Assembly: GCF_031426495.1 (NCBI RefSeq)
Contig: NZ_JANPLK010000001.1
Location: forward strand, 62,001 to 126,000
Origin: Gemmatimonas sp.
GTDB taxonomy: Bacteria; Gemmatimonadota; Gemmatimonadetes; Gemmatimonadales; Gemmatimonadaceae
Length of the DNA stretch: 64,000 bases
Reading direction: 5' to 3'
Made by a program: the position numbers and the translations under genes. Position 1 is the first letter of the stretch, and every line of letters begins with the position of its first letter. Of this stretch, positions 25,372 to 33,336 are shown one piece after another. The notes below the pieces were generated by a model, which was not told where the DNA came from, made no database searches, and was given only the letters and a program-made list of their open reading frames with translations.

Positions 25372-26196
25372 TCAGCGCCAGATCGGAAGATTGAGCCACC
25401 AATTCCACCACTCAGGCCAGCCCTTGGTCCAGAAGGGGCCGGAAATCACGATGCAGATCGCACTCCAAACCGCTGCGCCGACCGCGAGGAACAGGCCGAG
25501 ACGGTGGATGCCGATCGCGCCGATCGAGTAGCCGAGCAGGTCGCGGAAGAAAACGTTTTCAGTTTCACTGGTCCCGACGGGCGTGCCTTTCTTCGGATTC
25601 GTCACCGACAGGATCAGGGATCCGTGCATCGCCAGGGCGAGGCAGTTGGTGAAGAAGAAGGTCACGGCGATCATGTGCGCCGGATTGTAGTGGAAGTGGA
25701 GGTACTGGTACCCCACGTTCGACACCCAATCCAAGTGCGAGAAGATCCCGTACGGAAAGCCGTGTCCCCATGCGCCAAGGAGCATCGGTCGGATCACGAC
25801 GAGTGTTGCGTAGGCGAGCACGGCACCGCCGTACGCCCACGGGATGTGCATGCCCATGCCGAGCTTTCGACTGATCTCGGCTTGACGCAGCGCCCAACTA
25901 CCAAAGGCGCCAAGTGCACACAAAGTGATGATCTGCCACAGCCCGCCTTCACGGAGCGGGGCAAGCCCCAAACCGTACTTGAGATCGGGTGGGGCAATAC
26001 TGATCTGCCAGAGGTTCCACGTCGGTCCCATCGCCGCGCCCCACACGCACAAGAGCGTGCCGAGTGTGACGAAGAAAATCGTCGTGACCCCAAAGAAGCC
26101 CACGTAGAACGGACCGAACCAGAAATCGAACAGATCTCCGCCGATCAGCGTACCACCGCGGACACGGTACTTCTTTTCAAAACTCAGCATCGCCAT
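25372..26196 (-). CDS. pufL: Reaction-centre L subunit PufL
   Basis: 274 aa, normal length. Five helices bind, with PufM, the bacteriochlorophylls, bacteriopheophytins and quinones. Ligands align one residue above R. sphaeroides numbering: His154 (accessory pigment), His174 (special pair), His191 and His231 (iron). At the QB site Glu213 equals Glu L212, but Asn214 replaces Asp L213. The N-terminus AMLSFEKKYRVRGGTLIGGD is characteristic; the start could be Met1 or Met3. GGAGAG upstream is the ribosome site, and a large stem-loop lies between it and pufA2. Confidence 0.97.
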   Translation of the reverse strand: MAMLSFEKKYRVRGGTLIGGDLFDFWFGPFYVGFFGVTTIFFVTLGTLLCVWGAAMGPTWNLWQISIAPPDLKYGLGLAPLREGGLWQIITLCALGAFGSWALRQAEISRKLGMGMHIPWAYGGAVLAYATLVVIRPMLLGAWGHGFPYGIFSHLDWVSNVGYQYLHFHYNPAHMIAVTFFFTNCLALAMHGSLILSVTNPKKGTPVGTSETENVFFRDLLGYSIGAIGIHRLGLFLAVGAAVWSAICIVISGPFWTKGWPEWWNWWLNLPIWR

Positions 26197-26264
26197 GGGC
26201 GATCTCTCCGGACGCGCAGAGATGGACGAACGGGGGGGAGGGTACCACTCGCTGGCGTCGGCCG

Positions 26265-26302
26265 GGGATGGCGTCGCACTGACACGTGCGAGGCGCCATC
26301 CC
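26265..26302 (-). promoter_or_regulatory. Intercistronic stem-loop between pufA2 and pufL
   Basis: GGGATGGCG-TCGCA (26265-26278) pairs with TGCGA-GG-CGCCATCCC (26287-26302); adding GCC/GGC at the base (26261-26304, one bulged base) lengthens it. The loop is 8 nt. In purple bacteria a hairpin at this place slows 3' decay of the antenna segment, so pufBA mRNA outnumbers pufLM. It may do so here for B-A1-A2. Confidence 0.75.
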
Positions 26303-26321
26303 GGCTACGACGCGCGACGAA

Positions 26322-26537
26322 TTATCGGCCTGGCGGAAGCGGCGACATTTCTGCCGCAGCGGCTGGCGCCGATGCCCCGACGGGCGCCTGGGCAGCTGAC
26401 AGCGTACCATTCTCGATCCACGAATAGCGCTGCGAGCTGAGCAGGATGAAGTGAATGACCAGCGCGAGCACGGCGAGGAAGCCAACCATGGCGACCATCA
26501 CGCGTCGTGGGTCAAACATCAACCAAATGCGGTGCAT
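26322..26537 (-). CDS. pufA: Second LH1-type antenna alpha polypeptide (PufA2)
   Basis: 71 aa. MHRIWLMFDPRR, a membrane helix at about 13-34 with the AxxxH pigment motif (ALVIH, His29 axial ligand of bacteriochlorophyll) and SQRYSWIE are standard LH1-alpha features; this copy is closer to ordinary purple-bacterial PufA than PufA1 is. The last 27 residues are an Ala/Pro-rich tail. It lies between pufA1 and pufL. With one beta gene present, it may share PufB with PufA1. The 85 nt separating it from pufA1 contain a ribosome site (GAGG) but no gene. Confidence 0.93.
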   Translation of the reverse strand: MHRIWLMFDPRRVMVAMVGFLAVLALVIHFILLSSQRYSWIENGTLSAAQAPVGASAPAAAAEMSPLPPGR

Positions 26538-26609
26538 AACAAAACCTCGAGAGAAGGTGTAGGAGCCCTTCCACCATGACGGCGGCTACCGTCACGCAGC
26601 AGGGGTCAG

Positions 26610-26627
26610 GCTGACAAAAAGGTCAGC
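26610..26627 (-). promoter_or_regulatory. Stem-loop at the end of pufA1
   Basis: GCTGAC (26610-26615) and GTCAGC (26622-26627) enclose a 6-nt loop; read on the minus strand the loop is CTTTTT. It overlaps the pufA1 stop codon. It could protect a pufB-A1 RNA or partly terminate before pufA2. Confidence 0.55.
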
Positions 26628-26793
26628 GGACCGCTGTCGGAGGCGTCTGCGCGTTGTACTGCGCCTTCTTGTACTTCGGCCAACCCGTAATCGAGTAAGC
26701 CCACATATGGATGATCAGCGCCATGCCAGCCAGGAAAAATCCGAGGCCGCTCATGATGATCTGTGGATCCATGCCCTGCCAGATTCTGTGCAT
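26623..26793 (-). CDS. pufA: First LH1-type antenna alpha polypeptide (PufA1)
   Basis: 56 aa, found by reading the minus strand after pufB. It begins MHRIWQGMDPQ, has one membrane helix (about 12-33) with the pigment-ligand pattern AGMALIIH (His29), then WAYSITGWPKYKK and a polar tail. It shares the MHRIW start and AxxxH-type core with PufA2 but differs through the helix and C-terminus. It is separated from pufB by 23 nt, as in typical pufBA pairs, and its stop is covered by a small stem-loop. Confidence 0.93.
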   Translation of the reverse strand: MHRIWQGMDPQIIMSGLGFFLAGMALIIHMWAYSITGWPKYKKAQYNAQTPPTAVR

Positions 26794-26816
26794 CAGTTGT
26801 GCTCCGAATCAGAGGG

Positions 26817-26951
26817 TTAGAACCACGGACGCCACTGCCACGCAAGGAAATGCGCGACTGCAGCAACGATGATGTAGCCGAGGGTACCGGTCACGAAGTA
26901 TCCGTGAAAACGCCGGGCCTCGTCCTCAGTCATTCCGCCTTTTTCCATCAT
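26817..26951 (-). CDS. pufB: LH1-type antenna beta polypeptide (PufB)
   Basis: 44 aa from tandem ATG codons at 26951 and 26948; GGAGG just upstream favours the second. The sequence has the beta-polypeptide pattern: acidic N-terminus (MTEDEARRFHGYF), one membrane helix with AVAHFLAW (His34, axial bacteriochlorophyll ligand) and the closing WRPWF found in nearly all LH1-beta chains. First gene of the puf operon and the only beta gene seen in the window. A long leader (about 90 nt) separates it from the PpsR-type site at 27042-27059. Confidence 0.95.
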   Translation of the reverse strand: MMEKGGMTEDEARRFHGYFVTGTLGYIIVAAVAHFLAWQWRPWF

Positions 26952-27033
26952 GCCTCCGAAAAATGCGAGTTGCCGCGCTCAACCCGCGCGGCGGGGGTGC
27001 CGAGCTCTCACAGCCTCGGCCAACTAGCTTCAG

Positions 27034-27073
27034 TTGACGGGTGTAAACTGTGCCTTACACTCAAAAGCGTCAA
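27034..27073. promoter_or_regulatory. PpsR site and overlapping divergent promoters of puf and bchO
   Basis: TGT (27042-27044), 12 nt, ACA (27057-27059): an exact PpsR consensus. For bchO, TTGACG (27034-27039), N16 and TACACT (27056-27061) form a promoter whose spacer holds the site. For puf, TTGACG read leftward (27073-27068) followed by a poor -10 (CAGTTT, 27050-27045) is the best candidate; it is weak, and activation by another factor is possible. Confidence 0.65.
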
Positions 27074-27145
27074 GAAGAATTTACGCTTTTCGGTAATATT
27101 CCTGTACGCGGCGCATACCACTCCGATTTAGCACTCGATAACATC

Positions 27146-28015
27146 GTGTCGTCCCTTTTTGAACCACCTCAGAGCTGGCCACACCGAGCACACTCCCGAT
27201 TTCTCGAGCTCGACGGCATTCGCTGGCACTTCCAGCAGCTCGGCACCGGCCCGGTGGTGCTCCTCGTCCACGGCACGGGCGGCAGTACGCACTCCTGGGC
27301 CGACTGCGCCGCCGCACTTTCAGAGAAGTTTACGGTCATTGCGACCGATTTGCCCGGTCACGGCTTCACCGCGGTGCCTCCGGCAGTGGCGCGCGCGCGA
27401 AATGTCTACACCATCGATGGCATGGCCCGCGCCCTTCAGCAGCTGCTCCACGCGCTGCAGGTGCAGCCGGTGATTGCCGCCGCACAATCGGCCGGGGTGC
27501 CGGTGCTGCTGCGCATGGCCCTGCAGCGCAGCATCGCGCCGGCGCGGATCGTGGGGCTCTGCGCAGCCGTGGTGGCCCCGCCAGCGTGGTATGTGCGCTT
27601 TATCGCGCCAATCATCGGATCGGTGGTCGAAAGCGATGCGGTGGCGCTCAGTGCCGCCAAACTGGCCGCCGGCACACGCATCATCCGCGCGATGCTCGAC
27701 AGCACGGGGAGCACGCTCACCCCGGCACAACTGGCGCAGTATGAGCTGCTGTGCGGGATGCCCACGCACGTGCACGCGGCGCTGGCCATGATGGCGCGGT
27801 GGGATCTGCCCACCCTCATGCGTGATCTGGCCACGCTGGAGACGCCGCTCGATGTGATCGCGGGGCGGCGGGACCGGTGGGTGCCGGAAGCGCAACTGCG
27901 GCGCGCGGTGGCGAGCGTGCGAGGGGCGACGTACAGGGTGGAGGAAGGAGGACACCTGCTTATGGAAGAGCGGGGGGAAGAGGTGGCGCGATGGATAGGT
28001 GGGGAGACTGCTTGA
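27146..28015 (+). CDS. bchO: BchO, alpha/beta-hydrolase of the Mg-chelatase step
   Basis: 289 aa from a GTG at 27146. The upstream GTG at 27050 gives 32 more residues but sits inside the PpsR site and promoter, so it was rejected. Alpha/beta-hydrolase marks: oxyanion segment LLVHGTGGSTHSW, a nucleophile elbow AAQSAGVP (Ser in a QSAG context), acid region IAGRRDRWVP and a C-terminal GGHLLMEE histidine. BchO proteins usually adjoin bchI/bchD and are thought to assist Mg chelation; the exact reaction is unknown. Here the gene is next to puf instead. No good ribosome site precedes the GTG. Confidence 0.8.
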   Translation: MSSLFEPPQSWPHRAHSRFLELDGIRWHFQQLGTGPVVLLVHGTGGSTHSWADCAAALSEKFTVIATDLPGHGFTAVPPAVARARNVYTIDGMARALQQLLHALQVQPVIAAAQSAGVPVLLRMALQRSIAPARIVGLCAAVVAPPAWYVRFIAPIIGSVVESDAVALSAAKLAAGTRIIRAMLDSTGSTLTPAQLAQYELLCGMPTHVHAALAMMARWDLPTLMRDLATLETPLDVIAGRRDRWVPEAQLRRAVASVRGATYRVEEGGHLLMEERGEEVARWIGGETA

Positions 28016-28094
28016 ACGGCGCCAAGAGTCAACGGCGCTAAGAATCAACAGCGCGAAGAATTAGGGGCGCTAAGAATTAGGGGCGTACAGAAAA
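28015..28094 (+). repeat. Five tandem copies of a 16-bp repeat after bchO
   Basis: Units start at 28015, 28031, 28047, 28063 and 28079. Consensus is roughly A-A/G-C/G-G/R-GCGCTAAGAATY; units 2, 3 and 4 differ from neighbours by few bases, unit 5 has drifted. The first unit begins at the last base of the bchO stop codon and the array runs into the terminator at 28096. No open frame is preserved. Confidence 0.85.
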
Positions 28095-28095
28095 G

Positions 28096-28135
28096 AGAAA
28101 GCGGGACGGCAAACTTCGTTTGCGTCCCGCTTTCT
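28096..28135. terminator. Bidirectional terminator between bchO and bchZ
   Basis: AGAAAGCGGGACG and CAAA on the left pair with TTTGCGTCCCGCTTTCT on the right (17 bp, one bulged G, loop CTTCG). A-rich and T-rich flanks are on both sides, so it can stop bchO from the left and crtF-bchCXYZ from the right. Confidence 0.88.
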
Positions 28136-28160
28136 GCGTGTACGACGTGGTGGGGCTCGA

Positions 28161-29612
28161 TCAGCTCACGCCGACGAGGCCTCGGCGGGAGGCCAGGACG
28201 TGATCGCGGGTGACGATAGCGTCGCCTAGGTCGCGGGCATCCTTTTCACACAGATCGCGCAGGCGCTTGGCGGCGCTGATGCGGATCAGGATGGGATACG
28301 TCTCCACGATCTCATCAAACGCGCTCTTCGCCTCATCGTCCCACGGTAGTTCCTTGTGCATGCGCGCGGGGGTGGCGTCGATCTTGTCCATGTCCGTGCC
28401 CAACGGCAGGATGTGAAACAGCGCATCGAACAGCTGGTTGCACACTTCCTGAATCAAGTACGTCGCGCCGGAGTACCCCATGAACGGCGTGCCCAGATGG
28501 CGTCGGATGATCGCTCCGGGGAACGATGCCGGGATGTACATCGATCGTGCGCCGGTTTCCGCCAGATACATGCGCTCGTTGTAGCTGCCGAACATCATGA
28601 GCGGCGGCGTGGTGCGGATCGCTTCGCGTACGGCCTGATTGTCGGGCTTCACACCCGGACGACGTGAGAACGCGAACGTGCAGGGCAGCCCCATCTCCGT
28701 CTCCAGGAAATGGCGCACACCGCGGGCATACGTTTCATTGGCCACGATCGCGAAGCTGGCGGTGCCGAAAAAGTCCTGCGTGACGCTGCGCCAGAGATCC
28801 CACAACGGCTTGATCGTCGTGTGCTTCTCCTTCTCGATGAACGGCTCGGGGTCGAGCCCCAGCATCTCGCCCAGTGTTCGCAAGAATTTCGTCGTGCTAT
28901 GCAACCCGATCGGCGCCTGCAAATACGGACGCTCCAGCGCTTCGCACAGCATGCGGCCGAACTCGCGATACATGCACACGTTCACGTCGGCATCGACCAA
29001 GCGCGGCACTTCTTCCAGGTGGCTGCCCATCGGGAACACCATGTTCACTTCGGCGCCGATGCCTTCCACCAACCGACGGATCTCGGCGAGATCGCTGGCT
29101 GAGTTGAAGTAGCCGTAAATCGTGCCCACGATGTTCACGCGGGGCTTGTCGCCTTCCTTCTTCTCGCGACGCTTCGGCGCGATCCCTTTCTTCAGGCCAT
29201 ACTCGGTCCACAGCCAGTACAACGCCCGTTCGGCGGCCTGCCACTGATCTTCATCAATGGTGCGCGGCAGAAAGCGCTGGATATTCGTGCCTTCCGGCGT
29301 GACGCCACCGCCGATCATCTCGGCGATCGACCCCGTCACGACCACGGCCGGGAGTTCGGGGTCGAGCGTCTTGTGCGCGCGGCGCATGGCGCCTTCGGTG
29401 CCGTTCCGTCCGAGTTCGTCTTCGCCGAGTCCGGTCACGACGATCGGGAGCTCGTGCGGCGGCAGGGCATCGGTGTAGTGCAGCACCGAGGTGACCGGCA
29501 GATTCTCGCACCCCACCGGTCCGTCGATGACGACCTGCAGGCCTTTGATCGCGGTGAACACGTACACCGCGCCCCAATAGCCACCAGCGCGATCATGATC
29601 GAGCACCAGCAT
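28161..29612 (-). CDS. bchZ: Chlorophyllide a reductase subunit BchZ
   Basis: 483 aa. Catalytic subunit, with BchY, of the nitrogenase-like reductase that reduces ring B of chlorophyllide a to give a bacteriochlorin. N-terminal LDHDRAGGYWGAVYVF and GCENLPVTSV (cluster-region Cys) are family-specific, as are the later FGSYNERMYLAE and FMGYSGATYLIQEVCN. The ATG overlaps the bchY stop (ATGA). Last gene of the crtF-bchCXYZ unit, ending 25 nt before the shared terminator. Confidence 0.96.
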   Translation of the reverse strand: MLVLDHDRAGGYWGAVYVFTAIKGLQVVIDGPVGCENLPVTSVLHYTDALPPHELPIVVTGLGEDELGRNGTEGAMRRAHKTLDPELPAVVVTGSIAEMIGGGVTPEGTNIQRFLPRTIDEDQWQAAERALYWLWTEYGLKKGIAPKRREKKEGDKPRVNIVGTIYGYFNSASDLAEIRRLVEGIGAEVNMVFPMGSHLEEVPRLVDADVNVCMYREFGRMLCEALERPYLQAPIGLHSTTKFLRTLGEMLGLDPEPFIEKEKHTTIKPLWDLWRSVTQDFFGTASFAIVANETYARGVRHFLETEMGLPCTFAFSRRPGVKPDNQAVREAIRTTPPLMMFGSYNERMYLAETGARSMYIPASFPGAIIRRHLGTPFMGYSGATYLIQEVCNQLFDALFHILPLGTDMDKIDATPARMHKELPWDDEAKSAFDEIVETYPILIRISAAKRLRDLCEKDARDLGDAIVTRDHVLASRRGLVGVS

Positions 29613-31240
29613 CAGACCATCTCCTGCGCCTTGCGCGCCTTGGCCAGCTTGGCCAGATGGCGCTTGTAGTGATCACGGAACTCGGGATGATCTTGCGGCA
29701 CATTTTCCCACACCCCGCTCGCGAAGCCGGTGCCGACGCCCTCGAAGAACGCCGTCATGGTATCGAAGCGCGCCTTGTTGCCCAGCGCGGCATTCACGAC
29801 GGTGGCCAACGAGCCCGCACCGGCGGGACCCATCAACGGACGGGCCGAGATCAGGTTCGTGAAGTACAGCGACGGGATCGACATCTCCTTTGCCTTCTGC
29901 ACGACCGGCGTGGTGCCGATGGCGAGATCGGGCTTGAACTCGTGCAGCGCCGCGAGGTCCTGTTCCAGCGACGCACGATACTGCACGTGAATGCCACGCG
30001 CGGCGAGCCATTCGCGATCGACTTCGCTGTATGGGGTGCGCGGGCAGGCGGTGCCCACATAGCGCACATCGGCGCCGCTTTCCACCAACAGTCGCGCCAC
30101 GAGCAGCTCCGAGCCTTCGTAGCCCGACATCGTGATGCGTCCCGTGATCGGCATCTTCGCCAGCGCGCCCTTGATCATCGGCAAGAACTTGTTCTTGGCG
30201 GCATCAATGTGATCACGCGACACGCCCGCCATCTGACCGATGGCTTCGAGCCAGCTTTCAGTGCCGTCGTAGCCGACCGGAGCCGAGCCCACGATGGGGC
30301 GTCCGGCCGCCGTGAATTCACGATACGACGCGGTATAGAACGGGTGAATCGCCGCCACACCCACGCAGTCGAGTGCCGCGTACAGCTCGCGCCACTCGCG
30401 CGTGGGGACCACGGGGCCAGCGGCCAATCCCATCGGCTCGAGCATCATCGCGATGCCGATTGGGTCGACCGGGAACATCTCACCGACCAACGTGACCGTG
30501 GGCTTCTCGCTCACACCACCGCGCGGCGCAGCGACTGGACCGAGTTCGGCCTCCGTGCGTGCATAGCGCAGCATCGCACCGGCGAGCACGTCCTTGGCTT
30601 CGGCATGCGTGGGCACGCCAAAGCCCGGCACGTCGATGCCGATAATGCGGACGCCGTTGATTTCCTTGGGCAGCAACTGCAGCGGCACACCGGATGCCGT
30701 CGGCACACACAGATTGGTGATCACGATGGCGTCATACAGCGCCGGATCGGCCATCTTGAACACTGCATCGCGGATGTCTTCGAACAGCTGTCCCGTGACG
30801 AGACTCTCGGAGTTGAACGGCACGTAGCCCACCGTGCGTCGCGCCCCGTAGAAGTGCGACGTAAAGGTGAGTCCGTACACGCAACACGCGGAGCCCGACA
30901 GGATCGTCGCCGTGCGGCGCATGCGCAGTCCCACGCGCAGTGATCCGAACGCGGGGCACATGCTCTGCGGCTGATCGTGCGGTCCCTTCGGATAGTCGGC
31001 GGCGTAGCGGTCGAGCGTTTCGCTCTTTCCCGCCGCTTTCGCGGCCGCCAACATTTCGTCGGCACCGGCGTGACATCCGAGTCCGTCGGCCGCCGTTGCG
31101 GCGGTGTTGATCGCGTTGCCGTCGATCACGGGCAACGCGCGTGATGAAGGCTGATCGGCGTCGTTGGCCGTGGGCGTGCTGCCCGCGCCGTCGTAGACGA
31201 CCTCGCGTAGCCCTTCACCGTTGTTGATGTTGCTGCTCAT
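29612..31240 (-). CDS. bchY: Chlorophyllide a reductase subunit BchY
   Basis: 542 aa from the ATG at 31240. Partner of BchZ in chlorophyllide a reductase. SMCPAFGSLRVGLRMRRTATILSG-type N-terminal region (Cys of PQSMCPAF, and CCVYGLTF) supplies cluster ligands; ITNLCVPTASGVPL and GVEMFP-like VGEMFPVDPIGI follow. The first 60 residues are a non-conserved polar extension, explaining a length slightly above the usual 480-520. It begins 13 nt after the bchX stop. Confidence 0.95.
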   Translation of the reverse strand: MSSNINNGEGLREVVYDGAGSTPTANDADQPSSRALPVIDGNAINTAATAADGLGCHAGADEMLAAAKAAGKSETLDRYAADYPKGPHDQPQSMCPAFGSLRVGLRMRRTATILSGSACCVYGLTFTSHFYGARRTVGYVPFNSESLVTGQLFEDIRDAVFKMADPALYDAIVITNLCVPTASGVPLQLLPKEINGVRIIGIDVPGFGVPTHAEAKDVLAGAMLRYARTEAELGPVAAPRGGVSEKPTVTLVGEMFPVDPIGIAMMLEPMGLAAGPVVPTREWRELYAALDCVGVAAIHPFYTASYREFTAAGRPIVGSAPVGYDGTESWLEAIGQMAGVSRDHIDAAKNKFLPMIKGALAKMPITGRITMSGYEGSELLVARLLVESGADVRYVGTACPRTPYSEVDREWLAARGIHVQYRASLEQDLAALHEFKPDLAIGTTPVVQKAKEMSIPSLYFTNLISARPLMGPAGAGSLATVVNAALGNKARFDTMTAFFEGVGTGFASGVWENVPQDHPEFRDHYKRHLAKLAKARKAQEMV

Positions 31241-31253
31241 GTCGGTCTCGTGA

Positions 31254-32270
31254 TCAAACGGTGTCGTACACGACTTCGAGCGACGGCTTGGTGACGTCTT
31301 CGCGACCAACGAGGTCGAACATTGTGGCTGGCTCGAGCACCACGTTGCCGCCGACCTGGCTTGCGGCAAAGAGGCCAAGCAGTTCGTCCTGCGTGAGCGG
31401 CTTCGGGCGGACGGGCGGTGCGTCGGCCACGGCCTGCGCGAGTTCACCGAACAAGGGGCCCCACTCACCACCGGGGAAGCCGATGATCTCGTAGTTCGCG
31501 CTCTTCTTGCGGATGTCGTCGTTGGCCGGAACCTTCGCCAGAATCGGGATGCCCGCTTTGGCCGCGAATGCTTCGGCTTCGCCGGTACCGTCGTCCTTGT
31601 TGATCAGGATACCGGCCACGCCCACATTGCCGCCGAGCTTGCGGAAGTATTCCACCGCCGAGCAGACGTTGTTGGCGACGTACAGCGACTGCAGATCGTT
31701 CGACCCGACCACGATCACCTTCTGACACATGTCGCGGGCGATCGGCAAGCCGAATCCGCCGCACACCACGTCGCCCAAGAAGTCGAGCAGCACGAAGTCG
31801 AAGCCCCATTCATGGAAGCCCAGCTTCTCGAGAATTTCGAATCCGTGGATGATACCGCGTCCGCCGCAGCCGCGGCCCACTTCGGGGCCGCCGAGCTCCA
31901 TGGCGAACACGCCGTCGCGCTTGAAGCAGACGTCGCTGATGGAGACTTGCTGGCCGGCGAGCTTGAGGCGGGACGATACTTCGATGATCGTGGGGCAGGC
32001 GCGGCCACCGAAGAGCAACGAGGTCGTGTCGCTCTTGGGGTCACAGCCGATGAGCAGCACCTTCTTGCCCTGCTGCGCCATCATGTACGAGAGATTGGCC
32101 AGCGAGAAACTCTTGCCGATGCCGCCCTTGCCGTAGATCGCGATGATCTGCGTCTCCTTCGTGACCGGGCCGGTGTGCACCGCATCGGGGGCAGTAGCGG
32201 CTTCATCGCGCACACTCGAGTGCAGCTGATGCAGGGCGCCGTTGGCGGAGCTGGTACCGTCTTCACTCAT
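31254..32270 (-). CDS. bchX: Chlorophyllide a reductase iron protein BchX
   Basis: 338 aa. Nitrogenase-iron-protein-like ATPase that feeds electrons to BchYZ. P-loop YGKGGIGKSF at about 46-55, switch II LLDFLGDVVCGGFG and GRGCGGRGI give the two cluster cysteines. It differs from BchL in the serine-phenylalanine after the P-loop Lys and in its longer polar N-terminus (40 residues). The ATG overlaps the bchC stop (ATGA). Confidence 0.96.
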   Translation of the reverse strand: MSEDGTSSANGALHQLHSSVRDEAATAPDAVHTGPVTKETQIIAIYGKGGIGKSFSLANLSYMMAQQGKKVLLIGCDPKSDTTSLLFGGRACPTIIEVSSRLKLAGQQVSISDVCFKRDGVFAMELGGPEVGRGCGGRGIIHGFEILEKLGFHEWGFDFVLLDFLGDVVCGGFGLPIARDMCQKVIVVGSNDLQSLYVANNVCSAVEYFRKLGGNVGVAGILINKDDGTGEAEAFAAKAGIPILAKVPANDDIRKKSANYEIIGFPGGEWGPLFGELAQAVADAPPVRPKPLTQDELLGLFAASQVGGNVVLEPATMFDLVGREDVTKPSLEVVYDTV

Positions 32271-33235
32271 GCAGCCGTTCTCCAGTCGAGGATCATCTTG
32301 ACGCAGTGGGAATCGCCGAACGCGGTCGAGTAGGCGTCGGCGGCACGGGATACCGCTTCGCGATGCGTGATCAACCCGTCGAGCGCGAGCGCTCCCGAGT
32401 TCGCCAGCGCCGCAATGGTCTGCAGGTCGGACTCCTTCCACTGCGCCGCGATGCGAAAGCGTGCCTGTCGCATGAACGCCGGCGGAAAGGTGAAGCTCAC
32501 GGGCTCACTGTAGAAGCCCGCCAGGCAGATCTCACCACCGGGGGCCAGGCGCGCCACCAGCGAGTCGATCAGGCCGTTGGCGCCGCTCACTTCACAGATC
32601 GTGCGATAGTCGCGGCGGGTGTCGGTATGCGGGTGGATGACGTCATAGCCACGCGCGCCATCCATGCGCACCGGGTTGATCTCCCACACCGTCGGCCGCT
32701 TGCCGCCGTACAGCACCACCAAGCGCGCGATGAGCCGACCCAATGCCCCATGGCCGACAATCAGCTCCGGCAACAGCTCCGGCACGTCGCGGGGCGACAC
32801 GCCGGGAGCCGCTGCACAAAGGGCGTTGTGGGCCGTGGCGGCCAACGCAAACAAGGCGCCCCGTTCACCGAGCCGAGGGTCGAGCACCACCGTCTTGGTG
32901 CCGGGGACCACCACCAACGAGGCCTGTCCGCCAAAAAGCCCGAGCGCGTCGGTGAATCCGCGAGATCCCGCGATATAGACCAAGTCGCCGACCGATCGGC
33001 CCGATTCCGAGCCGGCGTCGAGAATCTCGCCGACGCCCTCATAGCCGGGCACGAGCGGATACCCGAGCCCCGGAAAGGGGGGCATAGTGCCGGTCCAGAG
33101 CATGCGCTCCGTGCCGGTGGAGATGCCAGACCAGCGCATCTGTACCAGCACGTCGGCGTCGGTGGCGGGCACGAGGGTCAGCTCGCGCACGGAGAGCTGT
33201 TGAGGCTGTTCGAAAACGACGGCGGTGGTCTTCAC
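32267..33235 (-). CDS. bchC: Bacteriochlorophyllide a dehydrogenase BchC
   Basis: 322 aa from a GTG. It oxidises the 3-hydroxyethyl group to the 3-acetyl group of bacteriochlorophyllide a. Zinc-less medium-chain dehydrogenase fold: N-terminal VVFEQPQQLSVREL, RWSGISTGTERMLWTG, GYEGVGEI, and a nucleotide-binding region around IVGHGALGRLIA. No ribosome-binding site precedes the GTG, and the predicted transcription start is the GTG itself, so the mRNA is probably leaderless. Followed by bchX, Y, Z with overlaps or 13-nt gaps. Confidence 0.95.
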   Translation of the reverse strand: MKTTAVVFEQPQQLSVRELTLVPATDADVLVQMRWSGISTGTERMLWTGTMPPFPGLGYPLVPGYEGVGEILDAGSESGRSVGDLVYIAGSRGFTDALGLFGGQASLVVVPGTKTVVLDPRLGERGALFALAATAHNALCAAAPGVSPRDVPELLPELIVGHGALGRLIARLVVLYGGKRPTVWEINPVRMDGARGYDVIHPHTDTRRDYRTICEVSGANGLIDSLVARLAPGGEICLAGFYSEPVSFTFPPAFMRQARFRIAAQWKESDLQTIAALANSGALALDGLITHREAVSRAADAYSTAFGDSHCVKMILDWRTAA

Positions 33236-33238
33236 AAG

Positions 33239-33271
33239 TGTAACGTGTTGTTGACACCTGATACTGTCAAC
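33239..33271 (-). promoter_or_regulatory. bchC promoter with PpsR site, predicted leaderless
   Basis: Leftward TTGACA (33270-33265), 17 nt, CACGTT (33247-33242, weak) put +1 at 33235, the G of the bchC GTG. An exact TGT-N12-ACA (33239-33256) covers the -10 and half the spacer. GTTGACA (33250-33256) and TGTCAAC (33265-33271) also form an inverted repeat with an 8-bp gap. Confidence 0.72.
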
Positions 33272-33336
33272 ATTGGAAGAGTGACTTTATCGGGATTCGC
33301 GCGAAGGGCCCGGCGACCGCTTGGTCGCGTGCGGCG

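Noticed and set aside
26606..26866. An 86-codon minus-strand frame spanning the antenna genes
   Set aside because: It overlaps pufA1 and the end of pufB in another frame and has no family resemblance; the two short frames give unmistakable LH1 alpha and beta chains.
27050..27145. N-terminal extension of bchO from the GTG at 27050
   Set aside because: That codon lies inside the PpsR site and before the predicted transcription start at about 27068; the extra residues show no family match.
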